From Buxus sempervirens (lineage: Eukaryota; Streptophyta; Magnoliopsida; Buxales; Buxaceae): DNA of 64,000 nucleotides. This document shows, piece after piece, positions 22,531 through 34,940 of the stretch. Both the position numbers and the translations under genes were made by a program. The notes under the pieces were generated by a model. It saw only the letters and a list, made by a program, of their open reading frames with translations, did no database searches and had not been told where the DNA came from. The DNA lies in contig OX387192.1 in NCBI GenBank assembly GCA_947561395.2, forward strand, positions 16,590,221 to 16,654,220, written 5' to 3'. Position 1 is the first letter of the stretch, and every line of letters starts with the position of its first letter.

Positions 22531-25500
22531 TAATTATCCAACCATTAAGTTCACAAGAACATTCTCACAGTGTATAAAACTTCCAAAACTCAGATTTGTC
22601 CATAACAATTTAGTTTAGAAAGTCCTTTCCGAAGAAATGCTTAAAATCCTCTTTTATAGCCAAATTTGGTAAAACTGTCAAAACTCGGTTAAACCGGCAA
22701 ATTTGCATATAGATATCGAACTTTAGTAATAATATTAAATTCAGACTTGCCACCTTTAGTTGGAACTCAAACAGAAAGCTTTTCCCATAACATTTACTCT
22801 AACCCAATTTTTATGCAATCTCATATTCTCAACTCCATACTTAATATTAAGCATAAACCCATGATCAGCACCTATATCTCACTCCAATTCCCTTCCTTCA
22901 TCTCCCATTTATCTCGTAGATAATACTTCCTTATAAGTGTAGAAAAATCCCAAATTATAATTGCTGGAAAAATCTCAGAACTTATTAAAATACTCACTCT
23001 TAATTACTTAGATATATTGCTGATTTTTACACTAGTACCTGTAGAATTTCTCATACCAACCCCTCTTATTTTCCAGAAGTTCTTTAATTACTCTAGGTTA
23101 GATTCCCAAAGGTTTTTCCCCTTGCTGGAATTAAGGATTTGGGTTTGAATCACCCTAAACTAGAGCTGGGCTACAGGTCAACAATGGTCAGCAATGGTAA
23201 GCACTCTCTCTACTTTTCTAGATTCAAGTACAGCTGTAGAAATTTGATTAGGATTTATCTATTTTGTTGTAATCCAACTATTTCTGGTAATATTCTAACT
23301 CCCCAAACATGCCTCTATCATATATTTGAACCATTATAGCACAACTACTTACACTAGCAATCATTTTCCTTCCTTTCACATGGATTCCATAACTGAAATT
23401 TTTCACTTTGCCTAACACTAAACCACTGCCCTTCTTTCCCACTTCTTCCTCACACTTTGACCCTCTAGAGTATACCTAGTTTAACCTATTTAGCTAACCA
23501 ATGCCTAACCACCTGGTTTAGCTACTTATTCTCATATTCAAACCACTGACTAGTTGCCAATACCCTCTAATACTTCTTTTCTAAATATTCTTTGCCTAAG
23601 CTTCATTGTTTTCACACTTTATAAATGCTGAAAAGGTGCTGTGTTTTAACGATTCAGAACGAAACTAACTTTAAGTTAGTTATGAGAATAATGTCTAATT
23701 GATGGAAAAGAAACCGATTTTAATTTGTTAACACAAATCTGCAGCAACTCACTACTAATTTTATTTAGGTATCCTAGGATAGCAATTAGGATTTAAAACT
23801 TGAATTACCACTCCCTAAACTCAGCCGCACATGGCTGTAGCCAAAACAGATGGGCGCCAACCTCCTTCTAGGTCAGCCCTCCTTGGCGCTCATAAACTCT
23901 CTACAGATTTCTAAACCTTTAAATCCATTTACTCTTCATTTAATTCTCATAACCAGCTTCCTAGAAGGATCTCTAACCTAGACTTGAAACTAACCTTTTA
24001 AAGACCAAAGAAACCTGCTGGACGCTGACCTCCACAAGAGGTGGGCGATCCCCAGCAATGCTGGGCGCTCTCTATATATGCCCAGATTCAGATTTCAGTT
24101 AGGAGCCACATACACAAATTTATCATGGACTTGCATTCAACTCGTTTCCAATACAATTCTAACACTATAAGTATGCCTAAAACATTAGTACAAATTAATA
24201 TGATCGACCATAATGATGCATACAGCAACTGTTCATGTCTTCTCTTGAATTTTCGAAAACTGAACTTCAGCAACAGGAAACTTAGTTCTAACATGATTCT
24301 TACAGCAAATTTAACTAAGGATCTCCTTCCTCATGACAATATTTACATTTCTAATTATCAATCCAACCTGAAATCCGATTGATCTACTAGCCACCATGCT
24401 TTGAAATTGACGTCAAAACCAACAAGAACAGAGATCTATCTCATGCTCAATCTATCAACCAATTTCGAATTAGAAATCATGCAAATCGATTAAAGTGGTG
24501 CTACTAACTCTCAGATGCAAATTCGAGCTGTTGAAGACTGCAAATCTACAGTTTCAAATTTCTGTAGATGAATTCCACCCAACGATCACTTCTCCTCTGC
24601 AATTTATCTCAAGTTGCTTAAACTCTTGCAGATCTTACACCTGGTTTGAATCCTCAATAAATGAGAACGAAAACCTTACTTGCATTGATAACTCACTGAA
24701 AATTGATCTGAATTTTCAGAACTCACCTTCACTTGAAGAAATTGAAAATTCTGCTGCAGCACACTTCTATACTGATAAACAGAGCATCACGATCAGATCT
24801 CTCCTCTCTGATCAACTCAGCAATTCGGTTCCAGCTCCTGAACCCTAGCTCCTGGATCTCCTTCTCTATGAGATTTCCAAGTTTGCTCGATCAAAACATC
24901 AGCAAAAAGATCAGCGAGCCTGTTTACACCAAATTTATACTTGCCGCTCAACCAAATGTTTAATTCCTGCTTTGCTGCTTTGCCATACTACCCAAAGTTC
25001 CTACACTAGCAGCTCCATTAGATTTAAAAACAATTCTCTTTGCCACCTCATCCGAGCAAAATCAACTAATTTAAATTTCTGAAAAATTTCCTCATACCTT
25101 TATATTTAAATAACCCGACTAGCACAAGCCACCTTTCCGGGTTAAATCACTAACCTCGCTTCTCTGCAAAATTAATTAGCTAACATTAATTTAATCACTA
25201 GAAAATTAATTTTTAAATTTTCCAGAAAATTAGGGATTTTACAGCAACTTTATACAATTTAACTACATTAGTATAAGCGAAGGATGTTTCCTTAGACGGC
25301 ATGGTCACCAATAACCAATGAGTATTTTCTACTCAAACTACATCCAAGTAAATCAATAAATAAATTACTAATAATGATACTAAGAATACAGTAATTAATC
25401 ATGACAAAGCAAACCATTAATATAGCCACAAACATCTGTTAATAATGAAACGTTAAGCCTTCATTTCTTCCATTTCCTAATCCCCATGGAACCTTATGTG

Positions 25501-26742
25501 TGTGTATATCTTTAAAATCTTTTACAAATATACCTAACACATTTAATAAAATAATGAGTCCCAAACAAGTGAAGTGATTTGGTGTTTGATCTTAAAAGTG
25601 GTTCATTCTAGCATCACACTTCCACCGATCAAATTTTCTGGTATAACTAATAAAATATACATATATAAACAAGTAATTATAACTAGTGACATGGTTTCTA
25701 CGATGATGACTTAATTCTTAAATACATTAGAAAGAAATCAATCGTAAAATAAACCATTATCACTATTCTGCTACTATCCAATTTAAGAAGAAATGAATTT
25801 CTTCTGTAAATGGTACACTAACAAAAACAAGAGGAATCATTACACTGACATTGTAAATATTAATAAAGAAAAGAATTCACCATGAGGTCATTGCACTGAC
25901 ATTGTAGACATTAATAAGGAAAAGAATTCACCATGAGGTCAAAGGTTCACCATTTACGCCATGTGAAGATAGCCATGATCACAAAAGACAAAATTGGAAC
26001 CTTGGAAGACATCATCTTTTTCATTTTAAAATATTAATTTACTTTCATATAAGACAAAATAAGAAGATGATGTGTACATGGTTAACTTTTCACATAAATC
26101 ACAATAATATTGAGAGGTTTCCCAACGCAGAAAACTCATCATCACATTACATCAAAGAAATAAATAAAATAATTTGATAAAGATTAAATCAAGCCATTCA
26201 TATAAATCAATGATGAACCAAAAGGAATCATCACAATAACTTAAACTTAGGGTTTACTTCGACTGTTTGGCATAGTGAGCATAAATTATATTATCCCTGT
26301 AGAGATCTTGAATGTATGTACCCATGTAAAGAACATTAACCGAACTTACCTTCTCGTTGCAGATTTTGATTTGAAGAAGATAAGATTGTTCCTTGGCTTT
26401 CTCTCTTCCCCTCCTAGTTTTCTTTGCCTCCTACGATTCCATGAGAGAAAGATGGGGGTTAGGGATTTCCAACTCCCTAACTTAACAGAGAAAAGACAAA
26501 ATTAACCCCTTTCCTAATATTTGTATATGATGTGTGTGCAAGCACACTAGACCCTTCACAACACCAATCAGTAGCCCTTATTCTATAGACTTGACCGAGT
26601 CAATATCTTGACCAGGGTCAACCAATAATTTATTTTGACTGGGTCTCCACAATCTCCTGACCTTATGGAAATTTCGTCCTCGAAATTGTGGATTAACACG
26701 TAATATAAATAATCAATATACAATTAATAGATACATACCTTA

Positions 26743-26826
26743 TCAGAAAATAAAATCTGGATACTTTACTCTAATTTCTTCTTCTAATTCCCAAATTGCT
26801 TCAGACTCATTATGGTTGTTCCATAG
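26743..26826 (-). pseudogene. End of T1 polyprotein
   Basis: The minus strand encodes a tail ending EAIWELEEEIRVKYPDFIF, the characteristic C-terminus of Tekay/Del polyproteins. Beyond it the family's usual GACGAAATTTCC tract runs to the polypurine-rich AAGGTCAGGAGAT just before the LTR at 26651. The remnant stops where LTR B begins (26827). Confidence 0.85.
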
Positions 26827-28055
26827 TGTAACGCCCCGAACCCGGGTCAGTGAAAACCGGCACCCAACCCGAACCTGGTTCGCTAATGTAACAACTCGAA
26901 TTCAGTTCAACAACCAAATCTGAGGTGTTACTGGCCCATATCAAATACATCATCAATAATATATCAGACCAAAGAATTAAAATCCATTCACTTTATTATA
27001 CTATCAGAGTTGTGGAAACAAGTATGTACGGAAGTGTAGTCTAAAATCCTCAAATAAACATTTAAGTTGATCATCAATCATTAATATCAAAGTCTGGTAA
27101 AATAAAATGGTTACTATCTCTCTCATCTCTCTAGTACATCAAATCCAATGAATAATAGTCTATCAAATATGACTAAGTCTAAATCAATCATCCACCTTAA
27201 ACAAGATCCAGATAAAAGTAATCCTCCGGTGTATACTCAGCTACCTCTCCCTGGAAATCACTAAAATCCCCCTCTCGCATATCAGCTGAAAAATGAAATG
27301 AAAGTAGGGTGAGATACGAATATCCCAGTAGGTAACACATGCATGATTAAACAGTTCATATAAGTAAAATAACAGTTCATGCACGATTAAGCAATATCGA
27401 CTAAGCAGGCTCGTATAATCATTCGTATCATTCATGAATACAAAACAGTATGATAAACAGTTCTAGAGATGAATTTCAGCAAGTTCTATTATAAGAATCC
27501 AATATCAAAATCCATAACATAATTCATACTTTGCTAGGATGCACTAAACAGTCACATCCAATCAATATCTCAATCACATGCTTCCAGCATGTATACAATA
27601 ATAATAACAAGTGTTGTGATTTCAGTGTCATTTGTAGGACTCACAAAGATAAATAAACCTTTTGAGATGATTCTCAACCAATTGCTATACCATCGTGCGG
27701 CTTAGGAGCAATGCTACTAATGATACTCAAGTCCCATGTAGCGCAGCTTAGACAAAAGCCGTAGTCACTAACTTATTGCACACGTACCCATCAGAGTTGG
27801 CATGTACCACCAGCATGCAGCACCAGAATCAATACATGGAGATGGTCGCTTATCCACATGTACAGGGAATCACCAGCGGCTCACCGGGGTGTCCCTCCAG
27901 ACATAGGACCTTCCCAGACAAACTAACTTGCAAAGGAAGCGCGTCGCACAAGAGAGAAACTCAACCCAAATGACATATCCCTCAGCTATCTAGCAACAAC
28001 TATGGATCCATAACCAGCTATGCCCGCTAGACTCCAAAATTCCCTAAAATATAAT
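26827..28055 (-). mobile_element. LTR B, group F2, 5' part missing
   Basis: Starts on the plus strand TGTAACGCCCCGAACCCGGG and aligns in reverse with solo LTR C (38030-38965) and, further in, with LTR A. Similarity stops near 28050, where Tat-2 leader begins. Stem-loop and acceptor lie at 27296-27326. It sits between the end of T1 pol and Tat-2. Confidence 0.75.
27296..27326 (-). promoter_or_regulatory. Stem-loop plus acceptor-like CAG in LTR B
   Basis: Minus strand GGGATA-TTCG-TATCTC (27311-27326) precedes a pyrimidine-rich tract and TTTTTCAG. It is preceded by CATGCATGTGTTACCTACT. Confidence 0.75.
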
Positions 28056-28139
28056 ATTTCTATAAGGATTGGTGCCTAGCGGCATATAAAGGTTAAATCT
28101 GTCAATTACTTCAATATTCGGTCATCTGAGTTCTGAATT

Positions 28140-28800
28140 CTTTTGTACAATACATCATGCTCAAAGTGTATCATTTACCCTCCAAATTAAAGGCCTAAAA
28201 ATATAGCACCTACATGCATTGTACAAGAAGCTTTTAACCGGGGAACATGCTTGAAAAACCCCTCAAAACCTTTACCAAATTCTAGGTTTTATGGTCTCTT
28301 TTCCATGATTAAAGTGTCTTGTTTATGCCCAAATGTAAGCCTAAACATACAGCCACTAGATGTATTGTACAAAAGTGTTTCTATCCAAGAAAGCTTGAAA
28401 ACCCCCCAAAATTCACACTAGATTTCCAGATTTTATATCCTTCATTTTTGGTGCTCAACATGCATTATTCCTACTCAAATTGAAGCCTAAAATACAGCAA
28501 CTAACAATTTGGTACAAGAGGTGTTTTAATTAGGGAGAACATGCTTGAAAAGCTCCAAAATAGTCACTGAATTTCCAGATTTTTGCTCATTGTTTGCATG
28601 CTCAAATCATGTCCCCCTATACCCCAAATCAAAGGCATGGCATAAAAAATATTAAGCACAAGAAAGCATTGTTTATGGGAATCATGTTTGAATACACAAA
28701 AAATTCTGAACTCCTAGATTTCATGCTCCTCATTTTTATGTTCAAACCATGGCATTAAAAATTCAAATTAGAGCATGTTATCACCAAATGCATCAAAATC
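28140..28800. repeat. Diverged tandem repeat, about 145-bp units, in Tat-2 leader
   Basis: Four to five units share phrases such as CCTAAAAATAYAGCA, TTGTACAAGA, GGGAACATGCTTGAAAA and CTAGATTTCCAGATTTT. The units drift strongly, so the array is old relative to the LTR duplication. Confidence 0.65.
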
Positions 28801-30489
28801 ATGCTTCAAGATAGGCTTCTCTTAAATCAATCTCTAGGCAACATCAAGCAACACATACATGTCTTGATCCATATAAATTTCAAAGCATCCCAATCTAATT
28901 TGAAATACAACAATATGCACAAATAAAGTAAGCGAAATAGCAAGCATTCAAAAGTAAAGAAAAGCATGAACAAATACACAAAATGGCTTAAATCCACAAG
29001 TCCCCAGCGAAGTCACCAGTTGTGAGACATGGAAAAATCACTGGGATGATTCCCCCTCCGTCAACACACGGGCTCAACGTAAAAATGGGAGAGTCGCCAC
29101 CATTCAGGTTTTGGGGTGTGAATGGACACCAAAAGATTCGAAAATAATCAAAAGAGTTAAAAGACAAATTCTAGAGTAAAACTAACTCTACTTGAAAATC
29201 AAATCCATAGATGGGTAAGGGGATTAGATTATGAACAGGGGAAGGTGTTAGGCACCCCCATTCACCCACACAAGGTGGTTGCCAAGTGTTTGTTCATGCA
29301 AAAAAGATAAGAAAGCTTGCTAAAAATCATTAAAAACCTTGAAAAAGGACAAATGTATGATATCTTTACATGAAGATCCAAATGGATTCCAGATCCTCTT
29401 TTATGTCAATATCATTTTTGGAATATCAACAATAAATGAAAATCAAAGCAAAAATTGCACAAAACCAAGTTGAGTCAAATCTGGAAAATTCGGTAAAAGA
29501 TAATGCCATTTGTCTTGAAATCATTCAAATCCAATTTAAATTGAATCAAACCAAATCCATTTGAAAGATTATGATACATAGAAGACTCATGCAAAATTTC
29601 AATCCATTCCGATTAAAATCCTAGGAGTTATGCTCCTTTAAAATCTGTTGCTGGAGATAATTAAAAGTGATAAGTGGGCAACTTTGGAAAATTATCTAGA
29701 CAAATCGGCTCCATATAAATTCATGAAATTTGGTGTGAGTGAAGTTTGTATGGTCATATTTCAGATGAAACTAGTCTCATACAAAAATTCATTCGGATGT
29801 GCCTTGGGTGGTCTCCCGAACAGGCCCCGAAGATCACAGATTTACCCAGAAAAATGCTATTGAGCAGCTCTGGGTAAATCTATTGCTCACGACACAAATG
29901 GAGTCAAAAAAATATGAAACCAACTGGATTTGAAACTAGACTTCCAAAGGAAAACATAGAAATAATAATCACTCGAATCGGACTTAAAACGAACACATGG
30001 CGCTCAGTCGAAGTGACAGGTTCCATATTCAGATCAGAACTGACCTATCAACTTCGACAGAGAGGTGTCAAAAATCCGCTTGATGGAAATTCATGAAATT
30101 TTACAGGCATAAACTAGAGAGCCCCACCTTTTCCATGGCTGTATAATCACTCCAAAATTCATCCGGGCGATGAAGTTACGAGTGTCCAAAGTTGGGGTAC
30201 AGTTGCTGTCAAGTTAAGCCTTTTTAAAGAAAATCAATTCAAAACAGTGCTTGAGTATGTGGAATCCGTGCAAGATAAATCAAAATCTTTTCAAAATCAT
30301 TTCAAAGACATCCCAGAATTGCTTGGGGCTATTTATTTTAGATTTTATCACAACAAATGCAATAAATCCGAAATATGAGCCTATCCCGCCAAAAGCACGT
30401 GCTATGTGTGTGTAAGTGTAAAAACCATTCCAACAACATAGCAAAGATAGCATGCATTCATATCAATCAAAATAGGGTTCTAAAAACAA

Positions 30490-30828
30490 CCTAGGGTTCG
30501 GTTCCATTATCGTTTCCCTTAGTTCTCTCTCCCCGTTAAACACGGTTCTTCAAGATAATCTTGGGGTACTTTGAACATGGAATGGTTTTCATAGAATCAC
30601 AAGGCTTATGATAACACATAGCATGCATTTAGATTAATCAAAAGGGTTCTAGAACAACCTAGGGTTCCGTTCCATTATCGTTTCCCTTAGTTCTCTCTCC
30701 CCGTTAAACACGGTTCTTCAAGATAATCTTGGGGTACTTTGAACATGGAACAATTTACATAGAATCACAAGGCTTATTCCAATAGGCTCTAATACTAGGA
30801 TCAATCCCCAGTCTCGTTTCACCTAGAT
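30490..30828. repeat. Tandem duplication inside Tat-2 LTR, period about 169
   Basis: CCTAGGGTT...CCATTATCGTTTCCCTTAG occurs at 30490 and 30659 in nearly identical copies. A third, diverged unit with TTCACGTTTTACGGCTAGGG follows to about 30870. Confidence 0.85.
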
Positions 30829-31091
30829 CCCGCCTTCACGTTTTACGGCTAGGGGGAGTCTTGAGATACTTTGAGTAGGGGAAGGGTTTTCACACACACA
30901 TCATAGGCCTTAATCTACAGAAAGGTAGAAGAAGAGATCTAGAATGTAGAAAACATAAAAGTAAAGAGAGGTTTGAGGCTTACCTGGGCTTCTGGAAGCA
31001 AGACTGCAGCGGTTCCCCTCTTCACTCGGAGCTCTTTGATCTCAAGAGTTAATGACAAGAATCAATGGCCATTTGCTTAAGGAGGAGCCTC

Positions 31092-31410
31092 CTATTTATA
31101 GGCAAAGGCTAGGGTTAGGGTTGGTGAGATGGTAGACACAACATAAGGTCTATAGCCCACCAACCTTAACCCTAAGGCTATTTCCGGGATTTCCACTCAT
31201 TTAATGAGGGATATGATGGTAAAAGGTGAAAGCTCTCGGAAAACCCTAATTTCGAGCAAAAAGCATGTATCCGACATGTCAGGTCGGATACACTAGCGCC
31301 TTAATGTATCCGGCATATGATGTCGGATACACTAAAGGCTACTTGTATCCGACAACTTATGTCGGATATGAAGAAGAGTGCTTGTATCCGACTTGAGCTG
31401 TCGGATACAA
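31092..31410 (-). promoter_or_regulatory. U3 hairpin array and TATA box of Tat-2
   Basis: Four hairpins with GTATCCGAC/GTCGGATAC stems. The outermost (31382-31392/31400-31410) has 11 perfect pairs, the first (31267-31275/31283-31291) nine. The TATA box is at 31092-31100. Stem word and the loop ending in TCAG resemble the F1 array at 5165-5409. Confidence 0.85.
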
Positions 31411-31556
31411 GGAAAAAGCTTGTTTTCTCAAATTCTGTGCTGGCTTCAAAGGAGATAATGATTTTTGCTAATCATTGATCATTTTTACTGTGCAATTTGG
31501 GGTGTCTACAGTGGTGACAACTTCTTAAATTTCTCTAATAGTGTACCCGGTGCTGT

Positions 31557-31871
31557 CTACACCACCTGAGGCATTGGATCAATGGGAGCTCTAATTTGTT
31601 GCTGTTGCTGGAACTGTTGTTGCTGGTCTATTGTCCTTTGCAGGACTCCAGCCATATCACTGATCATTCTCATGATATCCTCCGGGCAAGGTGTTTGGCC
31701 CTCTCCCAAAGGTCCAGCTCCATTTCCCGTAGTCTGGTTTCTCCTTCCAACCATCAACGTTTGAGTGGAAAACTTATGAGGAAACGAAACTTTAAATTTA
31801 TAATACAAAGATACAACAAATGTCACAACAAACACACTATAACTATATTTCAATTTATCATTCAACCACAA
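31557..31871 (-). pseudogene. Start of T1 gag
   Basis: From MVGRRNQTTGNGAGPLGE (start near 31762) the frame reads PEDIMRMISDMAGVLQRT and a glutamine run, like the N-terminus of Tekay/Del Gag. Residues before MVGRRN are leader. Tat-2 meets the frame just after PMPQVV. Fossil fragment. Confidence 0.7.
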
Positions 31872-32133
31872 TCAACCAATACATTCAGCAATTTGCACAT
31901 CATTAACGATTCATACACCACCAACTTTCAGCAAACATACAATCACCAATACACACTTGATCTATCATATCAAGGAACCAATAAGTCAGTTTCACATTTC
32001 ATTAAATAACAAAGCGTTCGTTCAAAATCAAGAAAATTTAGCATCACAACCTAACACTTCAAGATATTTCCTAAATCTTAGTCTCAATTATGATTAAGTC
32101 TACCCTAAATTAAATTAGGGCTCTGATATCATT

Positions 32134-32434
32134 TGTAACGACCCAACCCAGCGAGGTATTGTCCCATTTGGGCCTAAGCCCATACGGTTTTGTCCACAAA
32201 AGGCACCTCGCTTGGTTAAGTGTTTTCCCTGACTCTTATACCATACCGGGTATTCATCCATTTCTAATGTGGGATTGGGATATCACAATATCCCCCCTCA
32301 GGGCTGCATGTCTCCGTGCAGTAGCCACCTAAAAGCCTGCCAACCCCTCATGGGCCCACCCTCATCGGTCCAACCACCTTTCCCGGGCAACGCCAGGACC
32401 CACACTAGCCACGGACTACTAAACCCGGAACCTA
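32134..32434 (-). mobile_element. TRIM-like insert: short internal part plus 154-bp LTR
   Basis: Minus-strand order after the T1 primer site: about 145 bp of GC-rich spacer, polypurine GAGGGGGGATAT, then a 154-bp LTR (32134-32287) starting TGTGATATCCC and ending GGGTCGTTACA, followed by a second tRNA-Met-type primer site TGATATCAGAGCCC. This has the layout of the 3' half of a terminal-repeat-in-miniature element. It sits between the T1 primer site and the T1 leader. Confidence 0.6.
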
Positions 32435-32446
32435 GCTCTGATACCA
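32435..32446 (-). other. T1 primer-binding site (tRNA-Met type)
   Basis: TGGTATCAGAGC on the minus strand, three bases after the LTR end GGCGTGACA, complementary to the 3' end of initiator tRNA-Met as used by most plant chromoviruses. Confidence 0.85.
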
Positions 32447-32449
32447 CTT

Positions 32450-34878
32450 TGTCACGCCAAGAAATCCATCACTTGTATAATGTTACGAGGTATAGGACCG
32501 GAACGCAACCTTGCTCGTAAGCGATCCCCAAGACTCATTTAATCTCATTAAATACTAAGTATAAATATTAATTTTTGCAATAATATTCAGGGTTGCAACG
32601 GAAAATAAAAAAAATATCTCATGAATAAAACTAAGGATTAATATTTGAGTTTAACTAATCTATCTGAATAACATATAACCTCCATTACAAGTTCAATGCT
32701 CAACTAGAGACAAATAAAAATATTCAATGCCCAAATCAAATATGATTTTTCCGAGCTATTCCCTTTGCTTCATTTGCACAGCCTTGTGGTTACCTGAAAA
32801 TAAGTAAGGGATGAGTTTTCAGGACTCAGTAAGTAAGGCTAATATTCCCTACTTGACTACATGCTTTAAAAATCAAATCCTTAGTTATGTCATATATAAG
32901 CTTAGTAGAAACTAGCAAGACACCATTTCAAGAATAACATTTGCAATAGTAACACATGTCAATAAATTTAATCAATTACAAGGTAATAAAAACAAACATC
33001 AATGATATTAAGAAAGTAATTCTTAGTGATAACAAGAACACAATACAATTTTCCACTTAATAATAGAATTATCACAAAATATCAACTATGCCAATCTATA
33101 AACTAAGCACAACTCCCTGGTCTTAGCATTTTTGTGTAAACGCAATACAACTGGGTCGTGTCTATCGGAGTAAACCGCTCTGATCCAATACATGCCTGTC
33201 GAGTCACTGCTCAGTTCCAGCGCATGTCTGTCGAGTCACCACTCAGTTCCCATAACACGCCCGACCACCAAACGTATACACGACAATTTCCGAACATATC
33301 GATATTGTTAATTAAAGCAATAAAAGGTCACAAAACTCACAAATAAAATGCAAGCAATCTGATTAAGGCTAACATAAAAAAAATTAAAATCAAATCAAAT
33401 AAATTGACTAGGAACTTTATAAAATCGAACCCCAACTTTATACAATTTAACTACATCAGTATAAGCGAAGGATGTTTCCTTAGACTGCATGGTCACCAAT
33501 AACCAATGAGTATTTTCTACTCAAACTACATCCAAGTAAATCAATAAATAAATTACTAATAATTATACTAATAATACAGTAATTAATCATGACAAAGCAA
33601 ACCATTAATATAGCCACAAACATCTATTAATAATGAAACGTTAAGCCTTCATTTCTTCCATTTCATAATCCCCATGGAACCTTACATGTGTGTGTATATC
33701 TTTAAAATCTTTTACAAATATACCTAACACATTTAATAAAATAATGAGTCCCAAACAAGTGAAGTGATTTGGTGTTTGATCTTAAAAGTGGTTCATTCTA
33801 GCATCACACTTCCACCGATCAAATTTTTGGGTATAACTAATAAAATATACATATATATAAGCAAGTATTTATAACTAGTGTTATGGTTTCTACGATGATG
33901 ACTTAATTCTTAAATACATTAGAAAGAAATCAATCGTAAAATAAACCATTATCACTGTACTGCTACTATCCAATTTAAGACGAAATGAACTTCTGTAAAT
34001 GGTACACTCACAAAAACAAGAGGAATCATTACACTGACATTGTAAATATTAAAAAAGAAAAGAATTCACTTTTTTTTTGGTGGAATGAAAAGAATTCACC
34101 ATGAGGCCATTGCACTGACATTGTAGACATTAATAAGAAGAAGAATTCACCATGAGGTCAAAGGTTCACCATTTACGCCATGTGAAGATAGCCATGATCA
34201 CAAAAGACAAAATTGGAACCGCGGAAGACATCAACTTTTTCATTTGAAAATATTAATTTGCTTTCATATAAGACAAAATAAGAAGATGATGCGTACATGG
34301 TTAACTTTTCACATATATTAGAATAACATTGAGACGTTTCCCAACACAGAATACTCATCATCACGTTACATCAAAGAAATAAATAAAATAATTTGATAAA
34401 GATCAAATCAAGCCACTGATATAAAATTTCAAAATCAATGATGAACCAAAGGAGTCATCACAATAACTTAAACTTAGGGTTTATGCCGACTGTTTGGCAT
34501 AGCGAGCATAAATTATATTATCCCTGTAGAGATCTTGACTGTATGTACCCATGGAAAGAACATTAACCGAACTTACCTTCTCATTGCAGATTTTGATTTG
34601 AGGAAGATAAGATAGTTCCTTGGCTTTCTCTCTTACCCTCCTAGTCCTCTTTGCCTCCTACGATTCCATGAGAGAAAGATGGGGGTTAGGGTTTTCCAAC
34701 TCCCTAACTTAACAGAGAAAAGACAAAATTAACCCCTTTCCTAATATTTGTATATGGTGTTTGTGCAGGCACACTAGACCCTGCACATCACCAATCAGTA
34801 GCCCCTATTCTATAGACTTGACCGAGTTAATGTCTTGTCCAGGGTCAACCAATAATTTATTTTGATTGGATCTCCACA
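32450..34878 (-). mobile_element. 5' LTR of T1, uninterrupted
   Basis: 2429 bp, start TGTGGAGATCC at 34878, end GGCGTGACA at 32450. Aligns end to end with the split left LTR. Donor-like GAAG/GTAAGTTCG lies near 34574, stem-loop and acceptor at about 32795-32829. A short tandem duplication around AAGAATTCACCATGAGG (34025-34160) is longer here than in the left LTR. Confidence 0.92.
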
Positions 34879-34940
34879 GGTCGTCTTCAGGTTGGGGATT
34901 TAGTAACCCATTCGTATTCAGGTCAACTAGAATCTAGTCC

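Larger units (their letters stand above)
21477..25243 (-). mobile_element. Solo LTR A, Tekay-like group F2, TSD GCAAC
   Basis: The plus strand starts TGTAACGCCCCGAATCCGGG and ends GGGATTTTACA, so the sense LTR (minus) is TGTAAAATCCC...GGGGCGTTACA, 3767 bp. GCAAC lies at 21472-21476 and 25244-25248. Sense order: TATA (24933-24941), donor-like GTTAGTAGCACC near 24500, GC-rich palindromes (24015-24075 and 23845-23895), a CCGAGTACACGG array (22110-22530), and a stem-loop plus acceptor (21801-21844). No internal region remains. Confidence 0.92.
20490..26651 (-). mobile_element. 3' LTR of T1, interrupted by solo LTR A
   Basis: 20490-21471 plus 25249-26651 align with the intact 5' LTR at 32450-34878. 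A hairpin and acceptor-like CAG lie at 20835-20869, and a two-unit repeat GTCGAGTCACTGCTCAGTTCC lies near 21238-21290. A donor-like GAAG/GTAAGTTCG (minus strand) lies near 26346. The GCAAC duplication marks the A insertion. Confidence 0.92.
28056..31510 (-). mobile_element. Tat/Ogre-lineage element 5' end (Tat-2)
   Basis: LTR 29023-31510 plus about 0.95 kb of leader. Same LTR ends as Tat-1 (TGTAGACACC...TGTCTCA), the primer-binding-like TGGTGACTTCGCTGGGGA on the minus strand (29001-29018), and the same internal landmarks. No coding region. Its left edge meets LTR B and its right edge meets T1 gag, so it is a fragment. Confidence 0.82.
29023..31510 (-). mobile_element. LTR of Tat-2
   Basis: 2488 bp on the minus strand: start TGTAGACACC at 31510, four hairpins (31267-31410), TATA box CTATAAATAGG reading leftward (31092-31100), donor-like CCCAG/GTAAGC near 30983, tandem duplication (30490-30828, period 169), TGGCGACTC (29091-29099), end TGTCTCA at 29023. 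Confidence 0.85.
20490..34878 (-). mobile_element. Tekay/Del chromovirus-like element T1, both LTRs, TSD GGTCG
   Basis: The minus-strand element is bounded by GGTCG at 20485-20489 and 34879-34883. The 5' LTR is 32450-34878 and the 3' LTR is 20490-26651 (split by solo LTR A). Both start TGTGGAGA and end GGCGTGACA. The primer-binding site matches initiator tRNA-Met. The end of pol lies at 26743-26826 and the start of gag at about 31557-31764. Everything between is replaced by parts of two other elements, so T1 is a broken fossil. The LTRs differ by roughly 2-4% in the stretches I compared by eye, so insertion is fairly recent. Confidence 0.92.
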
